Below are positions 48,469 through 58,420 of a stretch of DNA of 64,000 bases, piece after piece. The notes under the pieces were generated by a model. The model searched no databases. It had not been told where the DNA came from and was given only the letters and a program-made list of their open reading frames with translations. The stretch's first letter is position 1. Each line of letters starts with the position of its first letter. The position numbers and the translations under genes were made by a program. Source of the DNA: VXNJ01 sp009840625. GTDB lineage: Bacteria; Chloroflexota; UBA11872; VXNJ01. The stretch lies in the NCBI GenBank assembly GCA_965207915.1, contig OZ242304.1:2356001-2420000 (forward strand), in the 5' to 3' direction.

Positions 48469-49959
48469 TTGGTCACGGATCAACAAGTCGCATTACTAAG
48501 GACACAGATCATGCAAGGCAAGCCCCTGGCCACCGCCGCGGCGGTGGCGGGCATGAGCGAGCGCAGCGGTCGACGCTGGCGCAAAGGCAAGCTCCCATCC
48601 GGGAAGAAGCAACGAAGACGGCACTGGCGCACCCGTCCGGATCCGTTCGCCGGAGTCTGGGACGAGCAGATCGTCCCGCTGCTGGCGGCCGACCGGGACG
48701 GGGTGCTGGCGGCCAACACGATCCTGGAGTGGCTCAATCGCCGCCATCCGGGCCGGTTCTCCACTTCGCAGCTGCGCACCCTGCAGCGCCGGATCCGGCA
48801 CTGGCGGGCGCTTGAAGGTCCCGACCGGGAGGTCTTCTTCCCGCAGGTGCATCCACCCGGCCGCGAGGCGCAGGTGGACTTCACCAGCGCCACGAAGCTG
48901 CGGGTAACGATCGCCGGCGAACCGTTTAACCACCTCCTCTTCGAGTTCGTGCTCTCCTACTCGGGATGGCGCTACGTGGCCATCGCCCGCAGCGAGACCT
49001 TCCTGGCGTTTAAGCAGGGCCTGCAGGGAGCGCTCTGGGAGCTGGGCGGCTGTCCGGCGGTCGTCAGATCCGACAACCTCTCGGCGGTCACCCACGAACT
49101 GAGGAAGACTGGCGGGAGGGCCCTGAACTGGCCCTACCGGCAATTGCTGGACCACTACGGACTAAAGTCCACCCGCACCAACCGCCGCTCGGCGCACGAG
49201 AACGGGGTCGTCGAGCAGGCCCACCGCCGCATCAAGGAGGCCATCGCCCAGGAACTGGTCCTGCGCGGGGGCCGCGATTTTGCGTCCCGCGACGATTACT
49301 CCGGCTTTGTCGGGGAAGTCGTCAAGCGCCGGAACTCTCTTGCGGAGCCGAAGTCAGAGATTGAGCGCTCGAGGCTTCGGCCCCTGCCGGCGGCTCAGGT
49401 TCCCGATTACCTCAGTTACCGGGCAGCGGTGAGCAAGTGGAGCACCATCAGGGTCTCCAACCGCACCTACACGGTACCACCGCGCCTGATCGGTCGGAAG
49501 GTGGAGGCCCGCCTCTACGCCGACCACCTGGACGTGCACTACAAAGGCAGGTTCGTCGAGCGCATCCAGCGCGCCACCGGTTCGCAGCGGGCGCGCGTCA
49601 ATTACCGCCACGTGATCGGATCGCTGGTGCGAAAGCCCGGCGCTTTTGCCCGCTACCGCTGGCGCGATCAGCTCTTCCCCACCCTTACCTTCCGCCGCGC
49701 CTACGACGCGCTCTGCAATTGGCGCGGCCGGCACAGCGCCGACGTCAATTACCTGCGCATCCTGCAACTGGCCGCGACAACTATGGAGTCCGACGTCGAG
49801 CGGGCGCTCGGCCGGCTGCTTGCGGAGGACCGGCGTTTTGACTGCCAGGACGTGCGCGAGCTGGTCGCCCCGCGGCCTCCGTCCATACCGGAACTGGCCA
49901 GATTGCGGGCGCCCGACCTGGGCGTCTACGACCGCCTGTTGACCGGAACCCGGCGTTGA
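48469..49959 (+). CDS. istA: IS21 transposase IstA
   Basis: 496 residues: an N-terminal helix-turn-helix (LATAAAVAGMSERSGRRWRK), an rve-type DDE core (HPPGREAQVDFTSATKLRVT with the first Asp, VVRSDNLSAVTHEL with the second, HENGVVEQAHRRIKEAI with the Glu), and a C-terminal Mu-type beta-barrel region. Normal family length and no disruption. IstA cuts and joins the element ends together with the ATPase IstB. Starts at a GTG with GGAGGTG upstream; its stop overlaps the istB start. Confidence 0.92.
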   Translation: MVTDQQVALLRTQIMQGKPLATAAAVAGMSERSGRRWRKGKLPSGKKQRRRHWRTRPDPFAGVWDEQIVPLLAADRDGVLAANTILEWLNRRHPGRFSTSQLRTLQRRIRHWRALEGPDREVFFPQVHPPGREAQVDFTSATKLRVTIAGEPFNHLLFEFVLSYSGWRYVAIARSETFLAFKQGLQGALWELGGCPAVVRSDNLSAVTHELRKTGGRALNWPYRQLLDHYGLKSTRTNRRSAHENGVVEQAHRRIKEAIAQELVLRGGRDFASRDDYSGFVGEVVKRRNSLAEPKSEIERSRLRPLPAAQVPDYLSYRAAVSKWSTIRVSNRTYTVPPRLIGRKVEARLYADHLDVHYKGRFVERIQRATGSQRARVNYRHVIGSLVRKPGAFARYRWRDQLFPTLTFRRAYDALCNWRGRHSADVNYLRILQLAATTMESDVERALGRLLAEDRRFDCQDVRELVAPRPPSIPELARLRAPDLGVYDRLLTGTRR

Positions 49960-50732
49960 GCGCGCCGCAGGTGATCGCCGGAGAGATGAAGCTGATGTGC
50001 AAGGAGCTGCGGCTGCCAACCATCGGCGAAGAGGCGGTGGACCGGTTCGTCGACGCCGGCCAGGTTAACGCCCTGCCCACCCTGCTCGGCGTCTTCCGGC
50101 AGGAGATGGAAGACCGGCGCCAGCGGCGGGTGGACCGGCTGCGCAAGTCCTCGAAATTGCCGCCCGGCAAGATCTGGGACAACTTCGATCAGGCGAAACT
50201 CCCGCCGCAGCTTAGCGCCCAGCTGCAGGACCTTGCCGAGGGCGACTTCCTGGATCGAGCCGTCAACGTGCTGGCGTTTGGTCTGCCCGGAACCGGCAAG
50301 ACCCATGCCTTGTGCGCGATCGGGCACAGATTGGTCGAGCAGGGAAGATCGGTGCTCTTTGCGCCAGCCTACCGCCTGGTGCAGGAACTGCTGGCGGCCA
50401 AGCGCGACCTGGAACTGCCCCGGCTGCTGCGCAAGCTCGACTTCATCGATCTGATCGTCATCGACGACCTGGGCTACCTGCCGCAGGGGATCGAGGAGGC
50501 CGACGTGCTGTTTACGCTGATCGCCGAACGCTACGAGCGGCGCTCCATCGGCATCACCTCGAACCTGGTCTTCTCCGAATGGGGCAAGATCTTCCCCAAC
50601 CCGATGGCCACCGCGGCGGCGGCGGACCGCATCGTCCATCACGCCGTGGTACTCGAATTTGACGTGCCCAGTTACCGGACCGGGTCCCAGAAGGAGGAAA
50701 AGGAACCGGAAAAACCCGGCCAAAATAATTGA
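49956..50732 (+). CDS. istB: IS21 helper ATPase IstB
   Basis: 258 residues of the IstB/DnaC-like AAA+ family: Walker A GLPGTGKTHALC, Walker B LIVIDDLGYLPQ, sensor I SIGITSNLVFSEW. IstB selects targets and stimulates IstA. Translation starts at TTG 49956 within the istA stop (TTGA), a coupled arrangement. Intact. Confidence 0.92.
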   Translation: MSAPQVIAGEMKLMCKELRLPTIGEEAVDRFVDAGQVNALPTLLGVFRQEMEDRRQRRVDRLRKSSKLPPGKIWDNFDQAKLPPQLSAQLQDLAEGDFLDRAVNVLAFGLPGTGKTHALCAIGHRLVEQGRSVLFAPAYRLVQELLAAKRDLELPRLLRKLDFIDLIVIDDLGYLPQGIEEADVLFTLIAERYERRSIGITSNLVFSEWGKIFPNPMATAAAADRIVHHAVVLEFDVPSYRTGSQKEEKEPEKPGQNN

Positions 50733-50752
50733 CGCATACCCGGCCAGAGTAA

Positions 50753-51042
50753 ACGTCGTTCTTCAGCCAGGCGACCCGCTCGGCCTGCTTGCGCCGGCGC
50801 TGGTCGTCGCGGGGCAGGACGTTCTGGCTGGTTAGGACCTGGTAGGTGCGGTCGATGTCGACCGGCATCGCAAAGCGCATGACGCCGTTGCGGGTGTCGA
50901 TCGAGAAGCGGATCCCGACCGGCACGCCGGTGCCGCGGCAGATCGCCTGGACGTCGATCGCGCCCTTTTGGGCCAGAAGGTCCTGCGGCTGGGCGACGGT
51001 GCGCTGGGCTGGTACGGCGGTCGTGTAGTTCAGGGTCGGCAT
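50753..51042 (-). pseudogene. 5' part of a conserved gene split by IS21
   Basis: From the ATG at 51042: MPTLNYTTAVPAQRTVAQPQ, then GVPVGIRFSIDTRNGVMRFA, and RRRKQAERVAWLKND at the IS21 right tip. The remaining ~60 residues are at 48212-48394. The whole protein would be ~160 residues. Function unknown. The 13-base gap to the upstream gene suggests it followed the large secreted gene in one operon. Confidence 0.6.
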
Positions 51043-51054
51043 GCCGCTCAGATC

Positions 51055-54000
51055 CTAATCGGTGAAGACCACGTCTCCCTGCGCCTGTTTGTCGGCCAGG
51101 CCGCTGCTCCAGACGAGGACGAGGCCGAGCCGGTCCTCGCCGCCGATGGCCACGGTCACCGTGGCCGAGGGCTGATCGCTGGTCAGGTCGACGAAGACGT
51201 TGCCGTCGATCTTGCCGTCGCGGAGCGGCGTCAGGATGATCGTCGGGCTGCTGCCCGGGAGGCAGCTGAGGCTGACCTCGAAATCGACCGATGCGTCGCC
51301 GCGGCTGGCCGTGGGGCTGCTGATCAGCAGCGTCGGGCGGCCGTCGCAGGCGGTCAGGGCGGACCCGTCGGGCTCGTCCTGCTCGACCGCGACCGGATCC
51401 TCCACCACGACCGGCGGGTCGTCGTCGTCGGCGACCGCCACGGTGGCCGCGCCCTGGGACGAGGACACCGTGTAGCCGCTGCCGGCGTTCACCGTTGCGG
51501 TGACCGAGCCGTCGGCCTCGTCGGCATCGTCGTCGGTCGTGCCGACGGTGAAGGTGGCGCTGCCGGAGGTCGGGATCGTCACCGTCCGCTTACCGGCGCC
51601 GGCGCCGTAGTCGCCCGAGGCCGAGACCGTGACGCTGACGTCGAGGTTGGACGAAGGCGCCGGGCTGGCGCTGATCGTGAAGCTGGCCGAGCCGCCCTCG
51701 GTGACGGCGCCGCCGGCGCTGACGCTGATCTCCGGCGTGGGCGGCGGAGGTGGCGGCGTGTCTTGTGCCGCCGCCGCCGCGAGCGCGGTCAGCTCGGTCA
51801 CCACCTCGTCCCAGACCGGGCTGCTGTGGCGGTCCGCCATGTCCTGGGCCTCGGCGGCCGTCATGGGACCGCCGGTGACGCCGCTGCCGTCGTGTTCGCC
51901 GAAGGCCAGCAGCACCCGGTTCCAGCGGTTCACGTGGGCGGCGCCGTGCTGGGTCTGGGCGGCCAGCGCCTGCACCCTGGCGACCACGTCCGGGTCGACG
52001 GCGTGGACTGTCGGCTCCTGGACCGGATCGTCGTCGTCGGCGACCGTGGCGGTCTCGGAGGACAGCGCGCCGATGGTGTAGCCGCTGCCGCTGGCCAGGG
52101 TGGCGGTGACGGAACCGTCGGGCTCGTCGGTCTGGTCGTCGGTGGTGGCGATCGTCAGCGTGGCGCTGCCGGAGGTCGGGATCGTCACCGTCTGCTGGCC
52201 GGCGCCGGCGCCGTAGTCGCCGGCGGTCGTGATGGTCACGCTTACCGGCAGGTCGGCCGTCGGAGCGGGGCTGGCCGTCAACGTGAAGGTGACGGGATCG
52301 CCCTCGGTGCCGCCGGCGGCGCCGGCGATGTTGACTTCAGGGGTGGGCGGCGGTGGTGGCGGTGTCTGCAGGGGGACGGCCTCGAGCGCGGTCAGCTCGG
52401 CGACCACCAGGTCCCACACCGGGCTGCTGTGGCGGTCCGCCATGTCCTGGGCCTCGGCGGCCGTCATCGGGCCGCCGGTGACGCCGCTGCCGTCGTGTTC
52501 GCCGAAGGCCAGCAGCACCCGGTTCCAGCGGTTCACGTGGGCGGCACCGTGCTGGGTCTGGGCGGCCAGCTCCTTGACCCTGGCGATCGTTCCCTGGTTG
52601 ACCGTGTAGCCGCCGTCGTCGTCGGACACGACCACGATGGCCGTCCCCTGGGTTGAGGACACAGTGTAGGCGCTGCCCGCGTTCACCGTCGCCGTGACGG
52701 AGCCGTCGGCCTCGTCGGTGGAGTCGTCGGTCGTGCCGACGGTGAAGGTGGCGCTGCCCGTGGTAGGGATGGTCACCGTGCGCTGGCCGGTGCTGACGCC
52801 GAAGTCGCCGATGGCGGTGACCGTGACGCTCGCGTCCAGGTCCGCCGCCGCCGCCGGGTTGGCGCTGATCGTGAAGCTGGCCGAGCCGCCCTCGGTGATA
52901 CCGGTGCCGGCGCTGATGCTGACTTCGGGCTTCGCGCTATTGTCCGTCACCGTGACCGACGCCTTAGCGGGGGTGCCAACGACGTAAGCGCTGTTGGTCT
53001 TGATCTGGGCCTCAATCGTGCTCCCTGGTTCAACTTTGGAAGTGAGAACCGTCTGTACCGACACGCTCAACGTCTTCTGGCCGGCCGGGAACTGGACCGA
53101 CGCGGGCGGCGTTCCCTGGATCTTGCCTCCAGAGTCCGTCCATTTCAGCTCGACATCAAGCGGACTCGACAGCCCGCCGCCCTGGCGGGTCAACTCCAAT
53201 CTCAGCGTCGTGCCTTCCTTGACGGAGCTTTCTGCGAATGCGAGCGATACAGTCGGCTTCAAGGAGAGGGTTTCGGCGAAGACCCAGGGGCGGGCCTGCT
53301 TGATCGCCAGCTGGTTCTGAGCGGTGATCTTGAACTCGATCTCGATCGCGAACGGTTCGCCGTCTTTGACCTGGTAGAGCTGAGTGAAGCGGTTGTGGAT
53401 GACTTCGAGATTACGGCGCAGCTGCAGCATCTGCGCGTCGGTCATCAGTAGTTGCCCCGCGGCGGCGTGGTTGGAGCGGGTCAGTACGCTCGCCTTGCCG
53501 TTCGCATCCAGCAGCAGCTGCTCCGGATACGACTTGGACTCGGGGTTGGTGACCAGGTCCTCTCCAATCTGGGTGTTCACGTAGTAGGCGTTGGGGGAGA
53601 AGGAGATCGGGTCATGGCTCACGGCCACGCCGTTGGCCTTCTCGTCGGAGTAGTTGGGATGCACCAGAACGCCCATGGAGACCGACTTGTGATCGACCCG
53701 GTAGTAGTCGCGTTCGAGGAAGGCCCGGTAGTTCCACAGGCTCGCCCAGACCGCCTTGATCGATTTGTCGATGCCGTCGGTGGCCGTCTCGTCGGGGTCC
53801 TGAGTCTTCGAGCTGTACAGTCCGGCCCCGTTGAACGCGGGCAAATCCTCGTTGTTCGTGCTCGAGCGGTAACGCAGGGAGGTGCCGTCCGGATATGCGG
53901 CGTGCATATCCTCCAGCGCCTTGATGATCCAGGCCGGCGTCGTACCCTTCTTGATCTTCTTGCGCAGCGCCTTGAGCATCGACTCCTGAACGGCGTAATC

Positions 54001-55599
54001 GGACTGGAAGCCCTGGTCGGCCAGCATCGTGTCGATGTCGTCGTAGAAGCCGTTCGCCTTCATGAACTCGTCGTAGAAGTAGAACGGCACCGCGTATCCG
54101 GTGGGCACGGTGCCGGCGGGCAAATTCAGCTTGCTCAACTCTGCTATGTTGGCCGCCTTGACGCCGAACGCATTCCAGTCGGCAAACGCGACGTTGGCCA
54201 GGGACGTGATCGTGGTCACGCTCAGATCGCGCGTCAGCGTCTGCGTCGCCGTCGGTCTCGCCTTCGCGTGGTGGGCGTCAACCTCTGCCTTGGTCGCCTC
54301 GCGCAACGTGAACCCGTCCGCGGCCACGGCGAAGTAGACGTGTTTGCCGATCAGATCCGTGTACTCCTTGGCCTTCAGGATGTCGCGCAGGAAGGCGTTG
54401 GGCACGCCGTTCTGGATAGCACGCAGATTGACATGCGAGAGCGGCGTCTGCGGCACGGTCGTGATCGAGCCAGCAACGCGAGGCAGATCGTTGGGCAGGG
54501 ACTCGAAGATGGGGATGTCGCCCGGCCGCGGGTCGTCGCCGTCCGCCATCAGGCGCAGGCGGCCGTAGCCCTCAGCCTGGTTGAGCGGGATGTAGTCAAC
54601 GTCGGGCAAAATGTCCTCCCGCAGGAGGATGTTGACTCTTGAGGCGTCGTACTGCCACTTGTGGCGCTTGTACGTGCTGAGCTCGGTGTCGGACTTCGGA
54701 TAGTAGGCCAGATTGTCCTCCAGGAACGGCATCGCCGAAGCCAGCAGCTGGTAAAGGTTCGCCGTCCTGGAGAAACCGCCGCTCCCGATGTTGTATGAGA
54801 AGCGGTACATGCCCAGCGACCCGTCGGGGGCAATCACGTTCGGGTGATAGACCAGGTTGCCCTTCATCGCCACCAGCAGGTGACCTTCGGGCGCGCCCAG
54901 ATTCCTCAGCTCCCGGATCAGCGCCTTATGCCACTGCAAGTCGTTTGAGTCGATGAAGTAGATGGATGGATTGGCGCCAAACTCGCCCAGGATCATGAAC
55001 TTGACGTGCTCAAGGCCGTCCAGGTTCTCAAAGCCCGGAGTGTTGGCTTCCTGTCGATTTGACATCTCCTCGAATGCATCGCGAGACAAAAAGGCGGCCC
55101 GGGTGGTCACGACGGTCGTCGCTTTGTTCGGGTTGATCGGGTTGCGGACGCCCAGTGCGTCGAGCTCGGTGATGTCATCGAGACAGTCGCCGTCCAGGTC
55201 GCCCGGCTGGGCGACTTGGTACTTCTCGACCCGGTACTTGTCCGGGCTGAGCGTGCGCAGGCTGTCTTCGAGCGTCGTCGTGCCGGCCTCTCCGCGGGTG
55301 ACGGAGATCGGGATGTGCCGACGGGGATTGTCTGGGTTAGGGCGCTCGACGTACAGCACGAAGTAGTCCGTCGTCGTCGAATTGACCACGATCGGCGTCT
55401 CCGTGACCGCGACGAGGACCGGCGTTGGCGCGACGTAGCCCGTTTCACAGGGGCCCGGCAATGGATCACCGCCGCTCGCTCCGACGCTGAGTTGCAAGGG
55501 TGGCGCGACCAGGATCGTCGTGGCTATGGCTAGCGCCAGGGCGAGGAGTATCGCCGTGGGGAACCTTGTGATCTCTTCCCTGGTTTTCAAAACACTCAA
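51055..55599 (-). CDS. Secreted protein with PEP/pyruvate-binding and phosphohistidine domains plus Calx-beta repeats
   Basis: 1514 residues. A signal peptide spans ~13-38 (FPTAILLALALAIATTILVA). Residues ~180-380 are of unknown fold. Around residue 387, TTVPQTPLSHVNLRAIQNGV matches the mobile phosphohistidine domain of PEP-using enzymes (TPLSH-N). Residues ~460-790 match the ATP-grasp PEP/pyruvate-binding domain: FGVKAANIAELSKLNLPAGT and LRYRSSTNNEDLPAFNGAGL YSS. Calx-beta units and two copies of a helical module (HGAAHVNRWNRVLLAFGEHD) fill ~880-1400. Finding phosphotransfer domains on an exported protein is odd; catalysis outside the cell lacks ATP, so they may act structurally or on another ligand. 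Confidence 0.75.
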   Translation of the reverse strand: MSVLKTREEITRFPTAILLALALAIATTILVAPPLQLSVGASGGDPLPGPCETGYVAPTPVLVAVTETPIVVNSTTTDYFVLYVERPNPDNPRRHIPISVTRGEAGTTTLEDSLRTLSPDKYRVEKYQVAQPGDLDGDCLDDITELDALGVRNPINPNKATTVVTTRAAFLSRDAFEEMSNRQEANTPGFENLDGLEHVKFMILGEFGANPSIYFIDSNDLQWHKALIRELRNLGAPEGHLLVAMKGNLVYHPNVIAPDGSLGMYRFSYNIGSGGFSRTANLYQLLASAMPFLEDNLAYYPKSDTELSTYKRHKWQYDASRVNILLREDILPDVDYIPLNQAEGYGRLRLMADGDDPRPGDIPIFESLPNDLPRVAGSITTVPQTPLSHVNLRAIQNGVPNAFLRDILKAKEYTDLIGKHVYFAVAADGFTLREATKAEVDAHHAKARPTATQTLTRDLSVTTITSLANVAFADWNAFGVKAANIAELSKLNLPAGTVPTGYAVPFYFYDEFMKANGFYDDIDTMLADQGFQSDYAVQESMLKALRKKIKKGTTPAWIIKALEDMHAAYPDGTSLRYRSSTNNEDLPAFNGAGLYSSKTQDPDETATDGIDKSIKAVWASLWNYRAFLERDYYRVDHKSVSMGVLVHPNYSDEKANGVAVSHDPISFSPNAYYVNTQIGEDLVTNPESKSYPEQLLLDANGKASVLTRSNHAAAGQLLMTDAQMLQLRRNLEVIHNRFTQLYQVKDGEPFAIEIEFKITAQNQLAIKQARPWVFAETLSLKPTVSLAFAESSVKEGTTLRLELTRQGGGLSSPLDVELKWTDSGGKIQGTPPASVQFPAGQKTLSVSVQTVLTSKVEPGSTIEAQIKTNSAYVVGTPAKASVTVTDNSAKPEVSISAGTGITEGGSASFTISANPAAAADLDASVTVTAIGDFGVSTGQRTVTIPTTGSATFTVGTTDDSTDEADGSVTATVNAGSAYTVSSTQGTAIVVVSDDDGGYTVNQGTIARVKELAAQTQHGAAHVNRWNRVLLAFGEHDGSGVTGGPMTAAEAQDMADRHSSPVWDLVVAELTALEAVPLQTPPPPPPTPEVNIAGAAGGTEGDPVTFTLTASPAPTADLPVSVTITTAGDYGAGAGQQTVTIPTSGSATLTIATTDDQTDEPDGSVTATLASGSGYTIGALSSETATVADDDDPVQEPTVHAVDPDVVARVQALAAQTQHGAAHVNRWNRVLLAFGEHDGSGVTGGPMTAAEAQDMADRHSSPVWDEVVTELTALAAAAAQDTPPPPPPTPEISVSAGGAVTEGGSASFTISASPAPSSNLDVSVTVSASGDYGAGAGKRTVTIPTSGSATFTVGTTDDDADEADGSVTATVNAGSGYTVSSSQGAATVAVADDDDPPVVVEDPVAVEQDEPDGSALTACDGRPTLLISSPTASRGDASVDFEVSLSCLPGSSPTIILTPLRDGKIDGNVFVDLTSDQPSATVTVAIGGEDRLGLVLVWSSGLADKQAQGDVVFTD
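51781..51966. repeat. 186-bp helical-module repeat, copy 1
   Basis: Encodes NRWNRVLLAFGEHDGSGVTG and flanks; nearly identical to 52384-52569 (offset 603), with a few differences at the ends. Confidence 0.75.
52384..52569. repeat. 186-bp helical-module repeat, copy 2
   Basis: Second copy of 51781-51966. The two are separated by one Calx-beta unit, so domain pairs were duplicated together. Confidence 0.75.
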
Positions 55600-56144
55600 G
55601 AAAATGTGTGCCTAGCCCGCATTTGATCAGGGAGCTTATTACTGTGGGGTGTCCGCTTTTCGATAGCGCGGACCAACCAATCGGAATGATAGCAACTCTA
55701 CCCGCCTCGGGGAGGTAGAAGCTCCGGATGAGCAGCGAAAGCGAAATAGCGGAGGTCATAGTCGAGGGACCATCTGAAAGCGAAACCGGACCTCGCACCA
55801 TCTGGATATTTCGCGGATCCGGAACTGCAAGGACCAGCCTGGATTACAGGGACGGCCGGATTTTGTCTACGGCGGCAGAGAGTTGATGGGGAGCTGGCCA
55901 ATCGACGGGCACAGGGCTTACCTGGCCGCCCCGCGCGTCGAAGAATATGGCACATATTCGCCGGGCAGAGATAGGAAAGCTGGATGTTGAGCAAACTCCA
56001 GAACCCGCGGAGAACTCTAGTCGCGGGCCCTGCTGGCCGGCGGCGCGGTGATCGACGGGGCCCTGATCCACGCCGGCAGCGGGCTTGCCATGTCTGCAAT
56101 CCTTGTGGGATCGTAGCCGCCGATCATTGACCGGTGCACATGCT
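55600..56144. other. Gene-free stretch
   Basis: No supported gene. Overlapping arginine-rich frames on both strands lack family features. It includes the promoter region of the large minus-strand gene, but I could not pick a convincing -10 box. Confidence 0.4.
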
Positions 56145-56280
56145 CTAAAGGCGGTCCGCTGCCAGGAATCCGCGCTGCTGCAGCTGCGCCGCCAGGTAGG
56201 CCTGATCCCTATCGCCCTTGAGGGAGTTGCAGGCGCCGCATAGCAGCTGCAGGTTGCCCGGTGTCGGTGGCGAGTTAATT
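56145..56280 (-). pseudogene. C-terminal fragment of an HNH endonuclease
   Basis: The frame from the IS1182 edge reads INSPPTPGNLQLLCGACNSL, then KGDRDQAYLAAQLQQRGFL and stops at 56145. GNLQLLC-x-x-CN-x-KG is the final part of the HNH zinc/active-site fold. The part before it is missing and the edge coincides with the IS1182 left end at 56281. Confidence 0.6.
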
Positions 56281-57964
56281 GGGCCTGTTGAAAAACCGGC
56301 CAATTCCTCGGCAATTCCGACCTGAATCGATTTTTTGAAGAATTCGGGCCGTCCGTGGACCGTTCCAGGACCCTGACCGGTTTTGGAGCACCGTTCCGCT
56401 GGCGCTGGCCGTGAATCAGCGCATTCGACCCCGATCTGAGGACTTGGGGCGAGAAGATCCGCCGCTATCGCCATCTCAGGTCCCCATTACCTGGGCGGCG
56501 GGCGGGTCGACCGCCAGTTGGCGGACCGCCTTCTTGAGGTTGTGGGCCAGCGAGGCGATGAATACCTCGCAGTCCACTTTGTGTATTCCCCGCATCCAGG
56601 CTCTTCTAAACCCCAGCCGGTCAAGATGCGCGAACACCCCTTCGACCAGGTGCGAGCGGGCCCTGATCTGGTCCTGGTAGATGGAAGTTGCGTTGCGCTC
56701 CCGGGCTCTTTGGATGGCCTCGAAATGCGGACTTAACCCAACCATTCGTCGCAGCTGTTTCGGGGTGAGGCAGCTCTCCTTGATGGGGCAGGCCCGACAG
56801 TCGCGCTGCCGGGCCACATATTGATAGTTGCCGGTGCTGCGGTTGATGCTGGGATTGCGTTTTAGAGACCTTGCCCTGAGGGCATATCAAGTGGTCGCCG
56901 TGGTAGGCGAACCGGCCGCGGTACACGTCGCCCTTCTCCAGCTGGGTGGGATTGAAGGGGATGTAGGAGGGTATGCCCTCGGAGTCCAGGTGAGCGCGCA
57001 GCTCGCCGACGCTGTAACCGGCGTCGGCGGTGAACGCGGCCGGCTTGAAGGGAAGCTCGGCAAGCAGTCCCCGGGCCGCCTTCCACTCCCTTTGCGATGA
57101 GTGGGTCAGGCTTCGGGCGAGGATGAAGCCGCCTTCGTCGACGGCGATGTTGTCCTCGTATGGAGAACGTGTACGGTGCGCCCGGGCGGCCGGTATGGCG
57201 CCGCCGGGCCGAGAGATCGACCTCGGAGAGCTGGACCCTGCCCTTGCGGTCCTGGAAGTATTTGCGGCGCGGCCGGTATCTGCCGCGGTCGTCTCCATCG
57301 CCGTCTTCCGAATCGTCCTCCTCCAGGACGAACAGCCCGTTCTCCTCAATGGCCTTCTCCTGGAACTCGGCAATTGATAACCCGGAGGGATAGAGATTGT
57401 GCAGGGCCAGGTTGGCCCGCACCAGCGAGGAGTCGACGTAGAGCTGCTTTGAGAGCATCCCCATCTGCAGGAGCTGGTGGTTGAAGCGCTTGAAGATCTC
57501 GGCGAACCCGTCCCGGCCGATGCGCTCGATGAAGACCGAGATCGTCGAATGGTCAAAGACCTTCTCGTCGATCCCCATGAAGCAGAACCATCTGCAGGCG
57601 ATGTTCTCGGAAATCGCGTGCACCAGCCTGCGGTAGGAGGTGATGTCGTACAGGGACGAAATCAGCAGCGCCCTGACCATGACCTCGGGATGGATGGCCG
57701 GTCTGCCCGAATCGCGGGGGTACTTCTCCTCCAGCGGGGATACCAGCGCGGTGAAATCGAATGCCGCGTCGGTCTTGATCAGCAGGTGATTTGGGTCAAT
57801 GAAGTCCCTGAGCTGGCGGGTGGTGAACTGAAACAGTGCCGAGTCGCGCTTGTGGCGGTCGAGGGCTTCGAGCATGCCTAATCCCGGGGGCTGATCGACT
57901 TCGTCAACCCCATCGTAGGAGCGGCAGGAGGACGTGTCTAGGCATTGACTTTTTCAACAGGCCC
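56281..57964 (-). mobile_element. IS1182-family element with matching 15-bp ends
   Basis: GGGCCTGTTGAAAAA at 56281-56295 is matched by its exact inverse TTTTTCAACAGGCCC at 57950-57964. The interior holds one minus-strand transposase pseudogene. Element length 1684 bp fits the family. I could not identify a target duplication with confidence. Confidence 0.85.
56476..57875 (-). pseudogene. IS1182-family transposase with two frameshifts
   Basis: The N-terminus from 57875 (LRDFIDPNHLLIKTDAAFDF, then VDSSLVRANLALHNLYPSG) is a DUF772-type start. Around 57220 the reading moves to a second frame (SYEDN-like region through AFTADAGYSVGELRAHLDSE) and near 56870 to a third (RDCRACPIKESCLTPKQLRR, then SHLVEGVFAHLDRLGFRRAW). 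Joined, they give the ~466-residue transposase; as it stands it cannot be made whole without frameshifting. Confidence 0.85.
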
Positions 57965-58021
57965 TTCCAAATGGCCGCGAACACAAAATAATCACGACAA
58001 CGCCGCAAGAGCGTCAACACC

Positions 58022-58414
58022 ATGATTCAAGCCCCATCAAATCCCGGCCAATTGATATTCGACGAGGTCGCAATGCGGATGTGCCCGCTAATGCCATCAC
58101 GGAAGTTCGTCGACTATTGCAAAAAACGAAACCTTCGCGTTTATCGCGAGCTCCTTCACCAGTACGAGGAACTCGGTATATTCAGGCCCCTGGTTCGCGT
58201 TGTAAAACCACAGGGCGATGAACCCGCCCTCTTTTGTGATGGAACTTCCACCGAACTGCGCTTTCGCGCAGGACACGCAATAGACGCGAGCGCACCGGGT
58301 GAAAAATATGTGGTGGCCGATTTAGAAGACCGACACAGCGAAGCGTTCTATTCACGATTCCAAGTCATGTCGTTGCGGCAGATCCTCCAGCCAGCCATTG
58401 ACCTCGTATCTTGA
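58022..58414 (+). CDS. Hypothetical protein, probably truncated by IS110
   Basis: 130 residues from the ATG at 58022. The N-terminal part (MPSRKFVDYCKKRNLRVYRE, then LLHQYEELGIFRPLVRV) looks like a helical DNA-recognition or adaptor domain known from large proteins with a similar start. The frame stops at a TGA 58412-58414, immediately before the IS110 left region, so the C-terminal part was likely cut off by the insertion. Function unknown. Confidence 0.45.
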   Translation: MIQAPSNPGQLIFDEVAMRMCPLMPSRKFVDYCKKRNLRVYRELLHQYEELGIFRPLVRVVKPQGDEPALFCDGTSTELRFRAGHAIDASAPGEKYVVADLEDRHSEAFYSRFQVMSLRQILQPAIDLVS

Positions 58415-58420
58415 TTACGG

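Larger units (their letters stand above)
48395..50752 (+). mobile_element. Complete IS21-family element
   Basis: The left tip TTACTCTGTCCGGTTTTGCG at 48395 is matched by the inverted right tip TTACTCTGGCCGGGTATGCG ending at 50752; both are followed by TTTGGCCG-like subterminal repeats. The interior encodes istA and istB. Flanks contain AACGTC on both sides, a possible but imperfect target duplication. It has split a conserved minus-strand gene. Confidence 0.85.

Noticed and set aside
48387..50760. Exact target-site duplication of the IS21
   Set aside because: AACGTC occurs on both sides but not directly next to both tips; the duplication cannot be fixed by eye.
50968..52656. 562-codon plus-strand open frame opposite the Calx-beta region
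   Set aside because: It is low-complexity Gly/Arg/Ala sequence antisense to repeated domains; no independent support.
53452..54642. 396-codon plus-strand open frame opposite the PEP/pyruvate-binding region
   Set aside because: Antisense shadow of a conserved domain without family features.
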